Positions 1-8,320 of a DNA stretch of 42,106 nucleotides are shown here, piece by piece. A program made the position numbers and the translations under genes. This stretch comes from CAZOWW01 sp964583765. Lineage in GTDB: Bacteria > Actinomycetota > Actinomycetes > Actinomycetales > Kineosporiaceae. Within the stretch, counting starts at the first letter, position 1. The number at the start of each line of letters is the position of its first letter. Below the pieces are notes generated by a model. It ran no database searches, was not told the origin of the DNA, and saw only the letters and a program-made list of their open reading frames with translations. Where the stretch lies: assembly GCA_964583765.1 (NCBI GenBank), contig CAZOWW010000034.1, positions 1 to 42,106 of the forward strand, in the 5' to 3' direction.

Positions 1-590
1 ATCATCCAGCGGGTCTCGGCGGTCGAACTCGCCTCGTCGTACATGCCGAAGAAGGCCATCTTGTTCAACGCCTGAGCGAGCTGCGTGGAGTCGATCGACG
101 ACAGTCCGGACGACTTGGCCTGGGCCTTCCGGAACCACTCACCGAACTCGCTCGGGCTGGCGGGCGCCTGCGACCAGCCCTTGGGCAGCACGAAGGACAA
201 GCCGTCCTTGGCATCGGTCACCTTGGTCTGTCCACCGTCCAGGGAGGTCGTCTTCTGGGCGACCTTCGTGTCGGACAGCTTCTCCTTGTGGTCGGTCTGC
301 GACTTCACGATCGCGCCGACGGCGAGCAGGACGACCACGCACACCACCGCGATCAGGGCGGTTCGCCCGCGTCGAGGCTTCGGGGCGGGGGCGAAGGAGT
401 AAGGCCCGGGAGCGCCGGGCCAGCCGGACTCGGGGCCCTGACCGTAGCCGGCGGGAGCACCGGAGTAGGGCGGCTGCGGCGGGGTCCCACCGGGGACGGG
501 CGCCGTCCACGGCCCTGGCGGAGGCGATCCGCTCGGGCCCGGTGTGCCGGAGCGGGAGTCGTCGGACTCTTGACCTGGGGAATCGATCAC
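1..590 (-). CDS. Membrane-anchored Pro-rich protein, paralogue 1 (cut by window edge)
   Basis: Only the first 196 residues are in the window; the 3' end lies beyond base 1. The start is GTG at 590, chosen because the paralogue at 1910-2950 begins with the same V-I-D-S motif. A Pro/Gly-rich cytoplasmic stretch of about 75 residues is followed by KPRRGR and one membrane segment rich in Val and Leu. An extracytoplasmic domain follows, holding TDAKDGLSFVLPKGWSQAP, nearly identical to the paralogue. The two proteins share the order tail, single TM helix, globular domain. The function is not recognised; the topology suggests a surface-exposed sensor or anchored protein. The GTG is preceded by no strong ribosome-binding site. 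Confidence 0.75.
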   Translation of the reverse strand, partial: MIDSPGQESDDSRSGTPGPSGSPPPGPWTAPVPGGTPPQPPYSGAPAGYGQGPESGWPGAPGPYSFAPAPKPRRGRTALIAVVCVVVLLAVGAIVKSQTDHKEKLSDTKVAQKTTSLDGGQTKVTDAKDGLSFVLPKGWSQAPASPSEFGEWFRKAQAKSSGLSSIDSTQLAQALNKMAFFGMYDEASSTAETRWM

Positions 591-668
591 GAACCGACAG
601 CCTGCCAGGAGTGCGGTGAGCCTCACAAGCCGGGTGAAGTACACCAAGACGCATCCGGGGACGCCCTC

Positions 669-713
669 CGGTGGTGGCCGCCCGGCCCGGCACCGTCCGG
701 GCGGCCACCACCG
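669..713. terminator. Strong GC hairpin, likely terminator
   Basis: A perfect 17-bp inverted repeat (669-685 with 697-713) is separated by an 11-base loop. It lies 3' of the minus-strand peptidoglycan-binding gene at 894-1343 and upstream of the next minus-strand gene, so it probably ends the former's transcript. There is no clear U tract, as is usual for actinobacterial hairpins. The rest of 591-893 holds nothing else that I can identify. Confidence 0.6.
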
Positions 714-893
714 TGCGGCTTCACCATCGACGTGGATCAGTCCGTCGCCGGGACACTCGGGGACGGCGATCCCCGAGGCGCAGGCCGCCTCGCGGTACCG
801 GGTCGGTACCCCGAGTCAACGAACCCGAACAGTGATCTGTCGGGGCCCGCGCCCTGTCGACCACGCCGACGGATCAGCGAGGGGAACGCGAGA

Positions 894-1343
894 TCAGGCT
901 TCGTACCAGCGCAGCCACGGCCACGTCTTCGGCCCGGGCAGACCGTCGACCGACAGGCCGGCGCCGAACCAGGAGTTCATGTCCGACTGGAAGGCCCGCA
1001 TGGCGGCCTGGGAGTTCGGGCCGAAGACGCCGTCCACGGTTCCCGGGTTGTAGTCCCCGTACCGCTTCAACAGACATTGCGCCTCGACGCCTGCCGCTGT
1101 CACCGACGTCTTCGACGGGACCGTCGAGAGACCGCCGTAGTGACCCGCGTACCCCCGCCCGGCGTAGATGACCCCCTTGAACGTGAAGGATTCCGACCAG
1201 TTCGTCGAGTAGCTGCAACTGACAGCCTGAGCCGACACCTGCCCGGCAACGAGGTGAGGCGACACGACCGTCGCACCCGCATTGGCTGGAATTGCACTGA
1301 ACAGAAGCATCGCAGTTGCGCCTGTTGCGGCGGCGACTTTCAT
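894..1343 (-). CDS. Secreted peptidoglycan-binding domain protein
   Basis: The protein has a signal peptide (MKVAAATGATAMLLFSA, then IPANA-G) and about 60 residues with four Tyr/Trp-rich short motifs. The C-terminal 70 residues match a PG_binding_1 fold: AQCLLKRYGDYNPGTVDGVFGP, then S-Q-A-A-M-R-A-F-Q and a terminal SVDGLPGPKTW. Such domains bind cell-wall peptidoglycan; no catalytic domain is present, so it is probably a wall-associated accessory or inhibitor-like protein. I chose ATG 1343 because AGGA lies 8 bases upstream; an in-frame ATG at 1352 is an alternative. The mature protein has two cysteines (SCSY and AQCL) that could form a disulfide. Confidence 0.8.
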   Translation of the reverse strand: MKVAAATGATAMLLFSAIPANAGATVVSPHLVAGQVSAQAVSCSYSTNWSESFTFKGVIYAGRGYAGHYGGLSTVPSKTSVTAAGVEAQCLLKRYGDYNPGTVDGVFGPNSQAAMRAFQSDMNSWFGAGLSVDGLPGPKTWPWLRWYEA

Positions 1344-1676
1344 CGATGTCATCCTGCGCAAGGTCGAACCTCCGTCCGATGTCCGGTACCCAGTCCCGTG
1401 ATGCACATCACGGGCAGAACGAGCCTATCCAGGCCACACCCCAATCGCACCTCTCAGGATGTTTTATGACTTATATCACGTTCGTTTGTGGTTGCCGCAT
1501 GCCCACAAATTGCTCTTCGTGGCGGCGCGGAATCGACCTGCCGGGCAAGGGTTGACGTCACGTTTCGAGCAGATGGGTCCGCCCCGGCCCCGGGGCAGCA
1601 GATCCCGGACGACGCGGCAGGCAAAGCTCGCCCACAATGCCCCGACAGGATCGCCCGCAGCCGCTACGGTGCCCGG

Positions 1677-1976
1677 GTGGTGGACCTCGGGCGTCGAGCC
1701 GTACGTGACCGCTTCCGCTGGTCGGGCGGCCACGCCGACGTCTGGCGGATCTTCGCAGACGCCACCGCGCTGCGAGAGGTGGTCGAGGCACTCGCAGATC
1801 CGTGGCGGCCCGCCGAGGTCACGCACGTCGTCGGGGTCGAGGCACGAGGCTTCCTGCTCGGCGCTGCCTGCGCGGTGGCGCCGATCCTGGCCAGGCCCAA
1901 CGGGCATGCTTACCGCCGCAGGGTCGACAAGATGGCGGCCAGGTCTCCCGAGGGATCACCTGGCTCAGCGGCATAG
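1677..1976 (+). pseudogene. Truncated adenine phosphoribosyltransferase-like remnant
   Basis: Reading from GTG 1677 or 1680, about 70 residues resemble the N-terminal half of APRT-type phosphoribosyltransferases. They include the segment VVGVEARGFLLGAACA, which corresponds to the conserved V-G-I-E-A-R-G-F region. After about 1890 the similarity stops: the expected R-K-x-x-K-L-P loop and the PRPP-binding D-D loop are absent. The frame then runs into the 3' end of the opposite-strand gene at 1910-2950 and ends at 1976. I infer that a deletion or insertion joined the remnant to that gene's 3' flank. It is unlikely to be an active enzyme. Confidence 0.55.
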
Positions 1977-2950
1977 TAGTAGAGCCAGAACATTCCTCCC
2001 TTGGACCCTGCGAAGATGTACACAGTGCCGTAGACGGATACCTTCGCGCCTGAGGCGGCCGCGAGCCGCCCCACCACAGTGGCCCTGACCGCGGGTGTGC
2101 TGTCCACCTCGGCCAGCCCGCCCTGGACATCGCTCAGCACTTTCTGAGCACGGATGCCGGAAAGGATGTCCTGGACGGTCGTGTCATCGAGTTCAGGCAG
2201 CTCCTGCGGCAAATGCAACACCATCATCTCGCGCACCTCCGATTCACAACCCGGACACCCGCGCACCCCGAAAAACGCCAGGTGGTTGAGCAGCGGAGTG
2301 ATCTGAGAGAGATCGAGGGATGGCATTCCTGGAATCTTGGACTTGGCCTGACGGATCCACTCCGCGAACTGACTCGGACTGGTCGGGGCCTGGGACCAAC
2401 CCTTCGGCAGCACGAAGGACAGCCCGTCCTTGGCGTCGGTCACCCGGGTCTGGCCACCGGCTAGGGCAGCCGTGCTCTGGGTGACCTTCGTGGTGGACAA
2501 CTTGTCTCCGTGCAGGACTCCCGACTTCGCGAGCACCACGCCGACGACCAGGACCACCGCGCATGCCGCAGCAATGAGGATGACCAGCGTCCGGCGGGAC
2601 TCGGGGGCGGAACCGGGAGGGTACGGCCCCACACCGTCCACCGCCGCGCCCCAGGCGCCCGGGCCGTACCCTGATGGGGCAACCGCGTACGGGGACTGCG
2701 GCATGCCGGGTGTGCCGGACGCCTGCGGCGCGGCGTACGGCGACAGCGGAACCGGCTGGGCAGCACCGGGGACACCGGGCCCGTCGGATGCGCTATCGGC
2801 ACCGGGGGACAAGGGCACGCCAGGAGTGGGCGGCGTCCACGGTCCGGGTTCGGGCGCCGTCAGAGACTCGGGGGTGGGCGCTCCAACCGAGCCGGGCGTT
2901 CCGGTGGCAGATCGGGTGTCGTCAGGCTCTTGGTCCGAGGAATCGATCAC
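1910..2950 (-). CDS. Membrane-anchored Pro-rich protein, paralogue 2
   Basis: The product has 346 residues. Residues 1-118 are a cytoplasmic tail rich in Pro, Gly, Ser and Ala with repeated P-x-x-P and SPYA motifs. Residues 121-141 form one membrane helix, and 150-346 an extracytoplasmic domain beginning DAKDGLSFVLPKGWSQAPTS, which matches paralogue 1. The outside domain has one CPGC pair (FGVRGCPGCESE), possibly a disulfide. The C-terminal motif YIFAGSKGG...PGDPSG recurs as YIFAGHSGSGG...PGDPYG in the gene at 3131-4147, so all three belong to one family. The start is GTG 2950. No function is recognised; a link to the cell envelope is inferred from topology only. Confidence 0.8.
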   Translation of the reverse strand: MIDSSDQEPDDTRSATGTPGSVGAPTPESLTAPEPGPWTPPTPGVPLSPGADSASDGPGVPGAAQPVPLSPYAAPQASGTPGMPQSPYAVAPSGYGPGAWGAAVDGVGPYPPGSAPESRRTLVILIAAACAVVLVVGVVLAKSGVLHGDKLSTTKVTQSTAALAGGQTRVTDAKDGLSFVLPKGWSQAPTSPSQFAEWIRQAKSKIPGMPSLDLSQITPLLNHLAFFGVRGCPGCESEVREMMVLHLPQELPELDDTTVQDILSGIRAQKVLSDVQGGLAEVDSTPAVRATVVGRLAAASGAKVSVYGTVYIFAGSKGGMFWLYYYAAEPGDPSGDLAAILSTLRR

Positions 2951-3130
2951 GATGGGGCAACCCTTCCAGGTCTCTCGACCGGCTTCACCGGCCGCGGCGA
3001 GTGCGTCCCGGCCCCCGGCCGAGAGCTTGTTCTTCGGTGTCTGCAGAGCAGATCGTCGGCCGCCAGGTGCCTCGCACCCAGCAGCGCTCGGGTGAGTGGG
3101 CCGGCCACCGTCAGGCGAGCTTTCCGGCTG

Positions 3131-4147
3131 TCAGAGGAGCTTGATCGAGTCGATCACTATGCGCTGCTCGCCGTAGGGATCACCGGGTTGTCCGGTCAGG
3201 AAGAGCACGGACAATCCGCCGGACCCAGAGTGGCCAGCAAAGATGTACTGGCTGTAGTACTGAGTCACCGTGCCGCCGTCGTTCCGGACCAGGTCCTTGC
3301 GCCAGGTCACCTTGAGCGCCGGAGCACCGGAGATCGTGACGAGAGAGGTCTCCACATCCTGGGAGCCCTGCTGGAGCATCCGCTGCTTCACACCGCGAGC
3401 GAGGGCCACGGTGATCGGCTCCTCCAGACCCGGAACCCGCTCGCCGCGCATCACATCCACCTGCTGAACCGAGTCCGCAGGGGCGGAGGCCCAGAAGAAC
3501 CAGAGTTGCAGCCGTTGAGCCTGCTCCTCCTCGCTGCTCTGCGAGTCGTGGAATGCTTGGTCCGCTGCCTCCGCCCACCGGCGGATCTGGTCCTTGGTCA
3601 CCGCCACCGGCCTCAGCCGGACGGGCACGGCAAAGGTGATCCCGTCCGCGGGGTCCTCGAACCACTTCTTGCCGTCGTGCATGGCGAGCGGGACGGAACT
3701 CCCCCCGCCGGACAGGTGCTGCACGGTCGAGATCACCGACACAACCGCCACCACGATCATGATCGCCACACCGCCGAGGATCGCCGCGAGCGGAGGGCGG
3801 TTCCCCTTCGTGGGGAGCGGTGCGGGAGGCCAGATCCCGGCCGGCTGCGCAGGCGGGAAGTACTGAAGATAGGGATCCGGCGGGTCACCGGCCGACCAGG
3901 ACAGGTGCGGGGAGGGACGCTGCGGCGCCGGCCCGAGTCGCAGACCGGAGAGCACCACCGGCCCGCCCTCGGTCACCGGCAGGACGTCACCCTGGGCGGG
4001 CTCGGTCGGCCGGGCGGTCTCGGCGCCGCTGTCCCCGGCGCCGTTGTCCTGGGCTTCGCCCGGCCCGGTCAGCGCGCTGTCCGCTGGGCCGACTTGCTCA
4101 GCGCCCTCAAGTTCGTCGTCCCCACGTTCCTCGATGATCGTTCTCAC
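3131..4147 (-). CDS. Membrane-anchored protein, divergent paralogue 3
   Basis: The product has 338 residues if read from GTG 4147; GTG 4150 is adjacent, and GGGGAG lies just upstream. An acidic then Pro-rich cytoplasmic tail (1-117) precedes one membrane helix at about 119-141 and an extracytoplasmic domain. That domain shares the order D-x-x-D-G-I-T-F-A-V-P early and YIFAG...PGDP late with the two neighbours. Unlike paralogue 2 it has no CPGC pair. The open frame continues upstream to 4567, but that part reads like noncoding GC-rich DNA. With its neighbours it forms a same-strand array produced by duplication. The function is unknown. Confidence 0.78.
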   Translation of the reverse strand: MRTIIEERGDDELEGAEQVGPADSALTGPGEAQDNGAGDSGAETARPTEPAQGDVLPVTEGGPVVLSGLRLGPAPQRPSPHLSWSAGDPPDPYLQYFPPAQPAGIWPPAPLPTKGNRPPLAAILGGVAIMIVVAVVSVISTVQHLSGGGSSVPLAMHDGKKWFEDPADGITFAVPVRLRPVAVTKDQIRRWAEAADQAFHDSQSSEEEQAQRLQLWFFWASAPADSVQQVDVMRGERVPGLEEPITVALARGVKQRMLQQGSQDVETSLVTISGAPALKVTWRKDLVRNDGGTVTQYYSQYIFAGHSGSGGLSVLFLTGQPGDPYGEQRIVIDSIKLL

Positions 4148-4668
4148 CACTCCCCGTGACAGCGGCGGGACCTTCCGTCTCACCGCACCCCGCTGTTCCG
4201 TTCCACGGCACCCCGCTGTCCATGACGGCGCCAGACCCCGCGGTTCCCGTGTTCCCGCGCGGCCCGCCGCACCGGACACCTCGTCGCCCCGCCCGCATCC
4301 CGTCGCCCCTCCCGCTGGACGACTCGATCGGCGTGGTGACCCGGACGGACCCTGATGATCTCGGTCAGGAACCCTGTGACGCGACTTTCTGATCAGAGAG
4401 GTGCTGATCAGAACGGCACAGGGTTCCACGTGATCGCCAGGACCGCAAGGAACCGGCGCGTCGCTCCCAGGAGCGGCAGACCAGCAGGGGGACGTACCCG
4501 GCGAACGCCGGCCGACTCTCCGCGTTGCGTGGACGGGCTGTCCGCACCACGTCGGTGGACCGTCCACGCCGCACCGTCCGGCCAGCCGGCCCCGCGTCGA
4601 CGGACCCTCAGGACCCCGCCGTCGGGACCGCGGTCGTCCCGGGTCGCCGTCCCCGGCAGAATGGCCCC

Positions 4669-6921
4669 GTGGCCGACCGGTCAGCCGCCCCGCCCCGCGT
4701 CCCGGTGACGCTGGAAGCCGTCCTCGAACGGATCACCTACGTCAACGAGGAGACCGGCTACACCATCGCCCGGGTGGCGACCGAGCGCAGTGGCCCCGAC
4801 CTACTCACGGTGGTCGGCGCCCTGCTGGGCGCGCAGGTCGGCGAGAGCCTTCGCCTCACGGGTCACTGGAGCTCGCACCCGCGCTTCGGCCGGCAGTTCG
4901 AGGTGCACTCGTACACGACCGTGCTGCCCGCCACGGTGCAGGGCATCCAGAAGTACCTCGGCTCCGGGCTGATCAAGGGGATCGGCCCGGCGATGGCCGA
5001 GCGCATGGTCGCGCACTTCGGCACGGACATCCTGCGGATCATCGAGGAGGAACCGGGCCGCCTCGTGGAGGTGTACAGGCTGGGCCCCAAGCGCACGCAA
5101 CGGATCGCCGACGCCTGGGAGGAGCAGAAGGCGATCAAGGAGGTGATGGTCTTCCTCGCCGGGGTCGGGGTCTCGACGTCCCTGGCGGTGCGGATCTACA
5201 AGAAGTACGGGGACGCCTCGGTGGACGTCGTGCGCAGCGAGCCCTACCGGCTGGCCTCGGACGTCTGGGGCATCGGCTTCAGGACGGCGGACACGATCGC
5301 GCGTGCGGTGGGCATCTCCGAGGACAGCCCGGAGCGCATCGAGGCAGGCCTGCAGTACACCCTCTCCGAGGCCGGGGACTCCGGGCACTGCTTCCTGCCG
5401 GAACCGAACCTGATCACCGACGCCGGGAAGATTCTCGAGGTCGACCGCGCGTTGATCGGACCGTGCCTCGACGAGCTCGTGGCCGCCGAGGGCGTCGTCC
5501 GCGAGGAGGTGCCATCCCTGGACGGCGAGAACGTGGTGCCCGCGGTCTACCTCCTCCCGTTCCACCGGGCCGAGCAGTCTCTGGCGGGCGGTCTGCGGCG
5601 CCTGCTGCACACCCGTGCCGAGCGCCTGCCCGCGTTCGCCGCCGTCGACTGGGACCGCGCCCTGGCCTGGCTGCACACGCGCACCGGCCAGGAGCTCGCG
5701 CCGGAGCAACGGGAGGCCGTGCGGCTCGCGCTCACCCGCAAGGTGGCGGTGCTCACCGGGGGTCCCGGCTGCGGGAAGAGCTTCACGGTGCGGTCCGTGG
5801 TCGAGCTGGCCCGGGCCAAGAACGCCACCGTCGTGCTCGTCGCGCCGACCGGGCGCGCGGCCAAACGCCTGGCCGAGCTCACCGGCCACGAGGCCTCCAC
5901 CATTCACCGGCTGCTCCAGCTGCAGCCGGGCGGCGATCCCAAGTACGACCGGGACAATCCCCTGGACGCCGACCTGGTCGTGGTCGACGAGTCCTCGATG
6001 ATGGACGTGATCCTGGCGAACAAGCTGGTCAAGGCCGTGCCCCCGGGCGCGCACCTGCTGCTGGTGGGCGATGTCGACCAGTTGCCCTCGGTGGGTGCGG
6101 GCGAGGTGCTGCGGGACCTGCTCGCGGCGCCGTCCGTGCCTCGGGTCCGGCTCACACAGATCTTCCGGCAGGCGCAGGAGTCCGGGATCGTCGTCAACGC
6201 CCACCGCATCAACGACGGACTGCCGCCGAAGCTCAGCGGGTTCGGCGACTTCTTCTGGTTCGGCTGCGAGCCCGCCGAGGACTCCGGGCTGAACGCGGGC
6301 GAGGAGACCGCCAAGCTGGTCGTGGACATCGTCGCGCGGCGCGTCCCGGCCCGATTCCGACTGCACCCCACCCGGGATGTGCAGGTGCTGGCACCGATGC
6401 ACCGCGGACCGGCCGGGGCGGGTGCCCTGAACGCGCAGCTGCAGGAGACGCTCACCCCCGCCCGGCCCGGCGCCCCCGAACGGCGGCACGGCGGGCGGGT
6501 GTTCCGGGTGGGCGACAAGGTGACGCAGCTGCGCAACAACTACGACAAGGGGGTCGCGGGGATCTTCAACGGCACCACCGGCACGGTGACCGCCCTCTCC
6601 CTGGAGGACCAGACCCTCACCGTGTGCACCGACGAGGACGAGTCGATCGAGTACGACTTCACCGAACTCGACGAACTGGCCCACGCCTATGCGGTCACCA
6701 TCCACCGGTCCCAGGGCAGCGAGTACCCGGCCGTGGTGATCCCGGTGACCACCTCGTCCTGGATGATGCTCCAGCGCAACCTGCTCTACACCGGGGTCAC
6801 CCGGGCGAAGAAGCTGATCGTGCTGGTGGGCTCCCGCAAGGCCCTCGCCCAGGCGATCCGGACCCCGGGGTCCGGACGCCGGCACACCGCACTCACCCAC
6901 CGGCTGGCCGAGGACGCCTGA
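4669..6921 (+). CDS. recD2: RecD2-type SF1 DNA helicase
   Basis: This is a 750-residue ATP-dependent 5'-3' DNA helicase of the RecD2 (RecD-like) family, which acts without RecBC. After an N-terminal OB-like segment, a helix-hairpin-helix region (about 90-220) carries GLIKGIGPAMAERM and GVGVSTSLAVRIYKKYG. The Walker A motif GGPGCGKS is at 364-371, followed by APTGRAAKRL (motif Ia), VVDESSMMD (Walker B, about D440-E441) and VGDVDQLPSVGAGEVL (motif III). QIFRQ (motif IV) and the C-terminal AYAVTIHRSQGSEYP and LLYTGVTRAK motifs (V, VI) complete the set. I chose GTG 4669 because the preceding open frame is low-complexity and the family pattern starts at VTLEAVLERITYVNEETGYT. It probably has a role in DNA repair or replication restart. 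It is monocistronic and converges on nadR. Confidence 0.93.
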   Translation: MADRSAAPPRVPVTLEAVLERITYVNEETGYTIARVATERSGPDLLTVVGALLGAQVGESLRLTGHWSSHPRFGRQFEVHSYTTVLPATVQGIQKYLGSGLIKGIGPAMAERMVAHFGTDILRIIEEEPGRLVEVYRLGPKRTQRIADAWEEQKAIKEVMVFLAGVGVSTSLAVRIYKKYGDASVDVVRSEPYRLASDVWGIGFRTADTIARAVGISEDSPERIEAGLQYTLSEAGDSGHCFLPEPNLITDAGKILEVDRALIGPCLDELVAAEGVVREEVPSLDGENVVPAVYLLPFHRAEQSLAGGLRRLLHTRAERLPAFAAVDWDRALAWLHTRTGQELAPEQREAVRLALTRKVAVLTGGPGCGKSFTVRSVVELARAKNATVVLVAPTGRAAKRLAELTGHEASTIHRLLQLQPGGDPKYDRDNPLDADLVVVDESSMMDVILANKLVKAVPPGAHLLLVGDVDQLPSVGAGEVLRDLLAAPSVPRVRLTQIFRQAQESGIVVNAHRINDGLPPKLSGFGDFFWFGCEPAEDSGLNAGEETAKLVVDIVARRVPARFRLHPTRDVQVLAPMHRGPAGAGALNAQLQETLTPARPGAPERRHGGRVFRVGDKVTQLRNNYDKGVAGIFNGTTGTVTALSLEDQTLTVCTDEDESIEYDFTELDELAHAYAVTIHRSQGSEYPAVVIPVTTSSWMMLQRNLLYTGVTRAKKLIVLVGSRKALAQAIRTPGSGRRHTALTHRLAEDA

Positions 6922-6964
6922 GTCCCCGGCCCACCTCGTCAGGCCTGGTCCGCAGTGGGCGTCT

Positions 6965-6991
6965 CACCCCGGTCCGGTCCGGTCCGGGGTG
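6965..6991. terminator. Bidirectional hairpin between recD2 and nadR
   Basis: An 8-bp stem (CACCCCGG with CCGGGGTG) encloses a loop of GGTCC-type repeats. It sits between two convergent stops (6921 and 7006) and could terminate both transcripts. Confidence 0.45.
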
Positions 6992-7005
6992 GGCGTGCCC
7001 GAGGC

Positions 7006-8037
7006 TCAGCGCGGACGGGCGCCGCTCCGCAGCAGCGGGGTGACCGCCTCGACCGCGGCCGCGAGCCGCTCGGAACGGCTGCCGTGCAGCTCGAGCCAGG
7101 GTTCGGGACGGCGCGCGAGTTCCTCCCGGAACCGTCCGGTCATCCAGCCGCGCACATGCTCGCCGTCCCGGGTGCCGTCCTGGACGAAGGGGATCTCGTC
7201 CCCGGTGAGCAGGTACAGGTCGTAGGTGCGGGACGCCGCGAGCGCGCGCACCCGCTCGCTCGGACGGTCCCGGTAGCGCTCGTGCCAGATCGAGGTGGCC
7301 AGGGCGTCGGTATCGCAGACGAGCAGCCGCGCGGCCCCGCGAGCCGCGGCATCCTCCCGCAACTGCTGTCCGGTCGCGATCTCGACGAAGTCCTCCTCCT
7401 GCCAGTCGATCGCGACCCCGGGCCGCTCGGCGAGACGCACCTCGCAGAATTCCCGCCCGTACTCCGGCACCCAGCCGCAGCCGAAGTGGGCGGCCAGGTC
7501 CTGGGCCAGGGTCGTCGTCCCGGTGGACTCCGCCCCCACCACGCAGACGCGGCGTACGAACCAGGCCCGCACGCAGGGGTCCAGGTACTCCCAGCTCCCG
7601 AAGGGATCCGAGCGCACCACCGTCCCCGAGATCGGTACGCGCACCCGGTCCGGATCGACGGCGACATGGCGGGCGCCCAGGTACCGGGCGTAGCGCGGTC
7701 CGTACTCCTCGGAGGAAAAAACGACGTCGGGCCCGCGACCGTACCGGGCACGGAACAGTTCCAGGGTGCGCTGCGCCCAGGCCTCGGAGATCTCCTCCGC
7801 CCGTTCCTCGGGGTCGTGCTCCGGGATGTCGTCCACGGTCACCACGACCTCGGCCTCCGGGTGCAGCTCGCGGAGCATGCCCGCCCGCACCGGTGCCGGC
7901 AGCAGGTCGTCGACCTTCGCGCAGACCAGGACCGTCGCGTGGGTGCAGCCCTCGACCGCGGTGCGGATGAGCAGGCTGTGCCCGGCGTGCGGGGGCAGGA
8001 ACTTGCCGACCACCACTCCCAGGGACGGCGCGCTCAC
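7006..8037 (-). CDS. nadR: NadR-like NMN adenylyltransferase / nicotinamide riboside kinase (locus 1)
   Basis: The 343-residue product has two domains. An N-terminal nucleotidylyltransferase domain opens with GKFLPPHAGH (H-x-G-H class) and holds the later ISGTVVRSDPF motif, the I-S-x-T-x-x-R signature. A C-terminal P-loop kinase domain has GAESTGTTTLA and later ARLLVCDTDALATSIW. Together they would phosphorylate nicotinamide riboside and adenylate NMN to NAD in the cytosol. The position normally held by the Walker A lysine is Thr here (GTTT), unlike the GKTT of the second copy at 16194. Start GTG 8037 overlaps the stop of the pnuC remnant by four bases (GTGA), so the two were translationally coupled. 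No DNA-binding domain is present. It is probably controlled by the divergent NrtR through the dyads at 8275-8309. Confidence 0.88.
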   Translation of the reverse strand: MSAPSLGVVVGKFLPPHAGHSLLIRTAVEGCTHATVLVCAKVDDLLPAPVRAGMLRELHPEAEVVVTVDDIPEHDPEERAEEISEAWAQRTLELFRARYGRGPDVVFSSEEYGPRYARYLGARHVAVDPDRVRVPISGTVVRSDPFGSWEYLDPCVRAWFVRRVCVVGAESTGTTTLAQDLAAHFGCGWVPEYGREFCEVRLAERPGVAIDWQEEDFVEIATGQQLREDAAARGAARLLVCDTDALATSIWHERYRDRPSERVRALAASRTYDLYLLTGDEIPFVQDGTRDGEHVRGWMTGRFREELARRPEPWLELHGSRSERLAAAVEAVTPLLRSGARPR

Positions 8038-8273
8038 GCGGTCACCGCCCCGGGCCGAGGGGCGTCGGGCCCGCCCGACGAACCACCCGCCGGCCCACCA
8101 GCCGAACCGTCCCAGGTGCCGAACACCGTGCAGGTCAGCAGATACTGCGCGACCAGGGAGACCACGGTGGTCACGGCGGGCCAGGCCCACACGTTCTGGC
8201 GGGCGTACCACCACACCGACAGCGCTCCGGTCAGGAATCCCGCGATCCCCAGAGGCGACATGGGCGCCATCAT
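8034..8273 (-). pseudogene. pnuC: Internally deleted PnuC nicotinamide riboside transporter
   Basis: The product has only 79 residues where PnuC usually has about 200-250. It begins like a PnuC N terminus (GFLTGALSVWWYARQNVWAWP, the first helix and W-x-W-P turn). It then joins directly to TVVSLVAQYLLTCTVFGTW, which aligns with the late PnuC segment around TILAQFLLDNKKLENW of the intact copy at 15521. Some 120 middle residues are therefore missing, and the tail is a Gly/Pro/Ser stretch. It is unlikely to transport anything. The frame is still open and coupled to nadR by a four-base overlap, so it may survive as a translated leader. ATG 8273 overlies the edge of the first operator dyad. Confidence 0.65.
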
Positions 8274-8274
8274 G

Positions 8275-8309
8275 ACTCAGTTTGAGTAGCGAAACAACTC
8301 CTTTCGAGT
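8275..8309. promoter_or_regulatory. Tandem dyads ACTC-N5-GAGT, probable NrtR operators (locus 1)
   Basis: Two 13-bp inverted repeats, ACTC-AGTTT-GAGT (8275-8287) and ACTC-CTTTC-GAGT (8297-8309), are spaced 22 bp centre to centre, about two helical turns. They lie between the divergent pnuC remnant/nadR and nrtR genes. TACAGT at 8309-8314 looks like a -10 element and is followed six bases later by GTG 8321, so nrtR is probably transcribed as a leaderless message. That NrtR binds here is inferred from position and symmetry. Confidence 0.65.
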
Positions 8310-8320
8310 ACAGTAGGGAC

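Noticed and set aside
3131..4567. Extending the third paralogue to the first ATG at 4567.
   Set aside because: The extra 140 residues are random Arg/Pro/Gly-rich sequence; GTG 4147 or 4150 follows a GGGGAG and matches the tail length of the paralogues.
4801..6900. A 699-residue frame on the minus strand opposite recD2.
   Set aside because: It mirrors the codon pattern of recD2 on the opposite strand; its composition (Gly/Arg/His/Glu-rich, no motifs) is typical of a GC-rich shadow.
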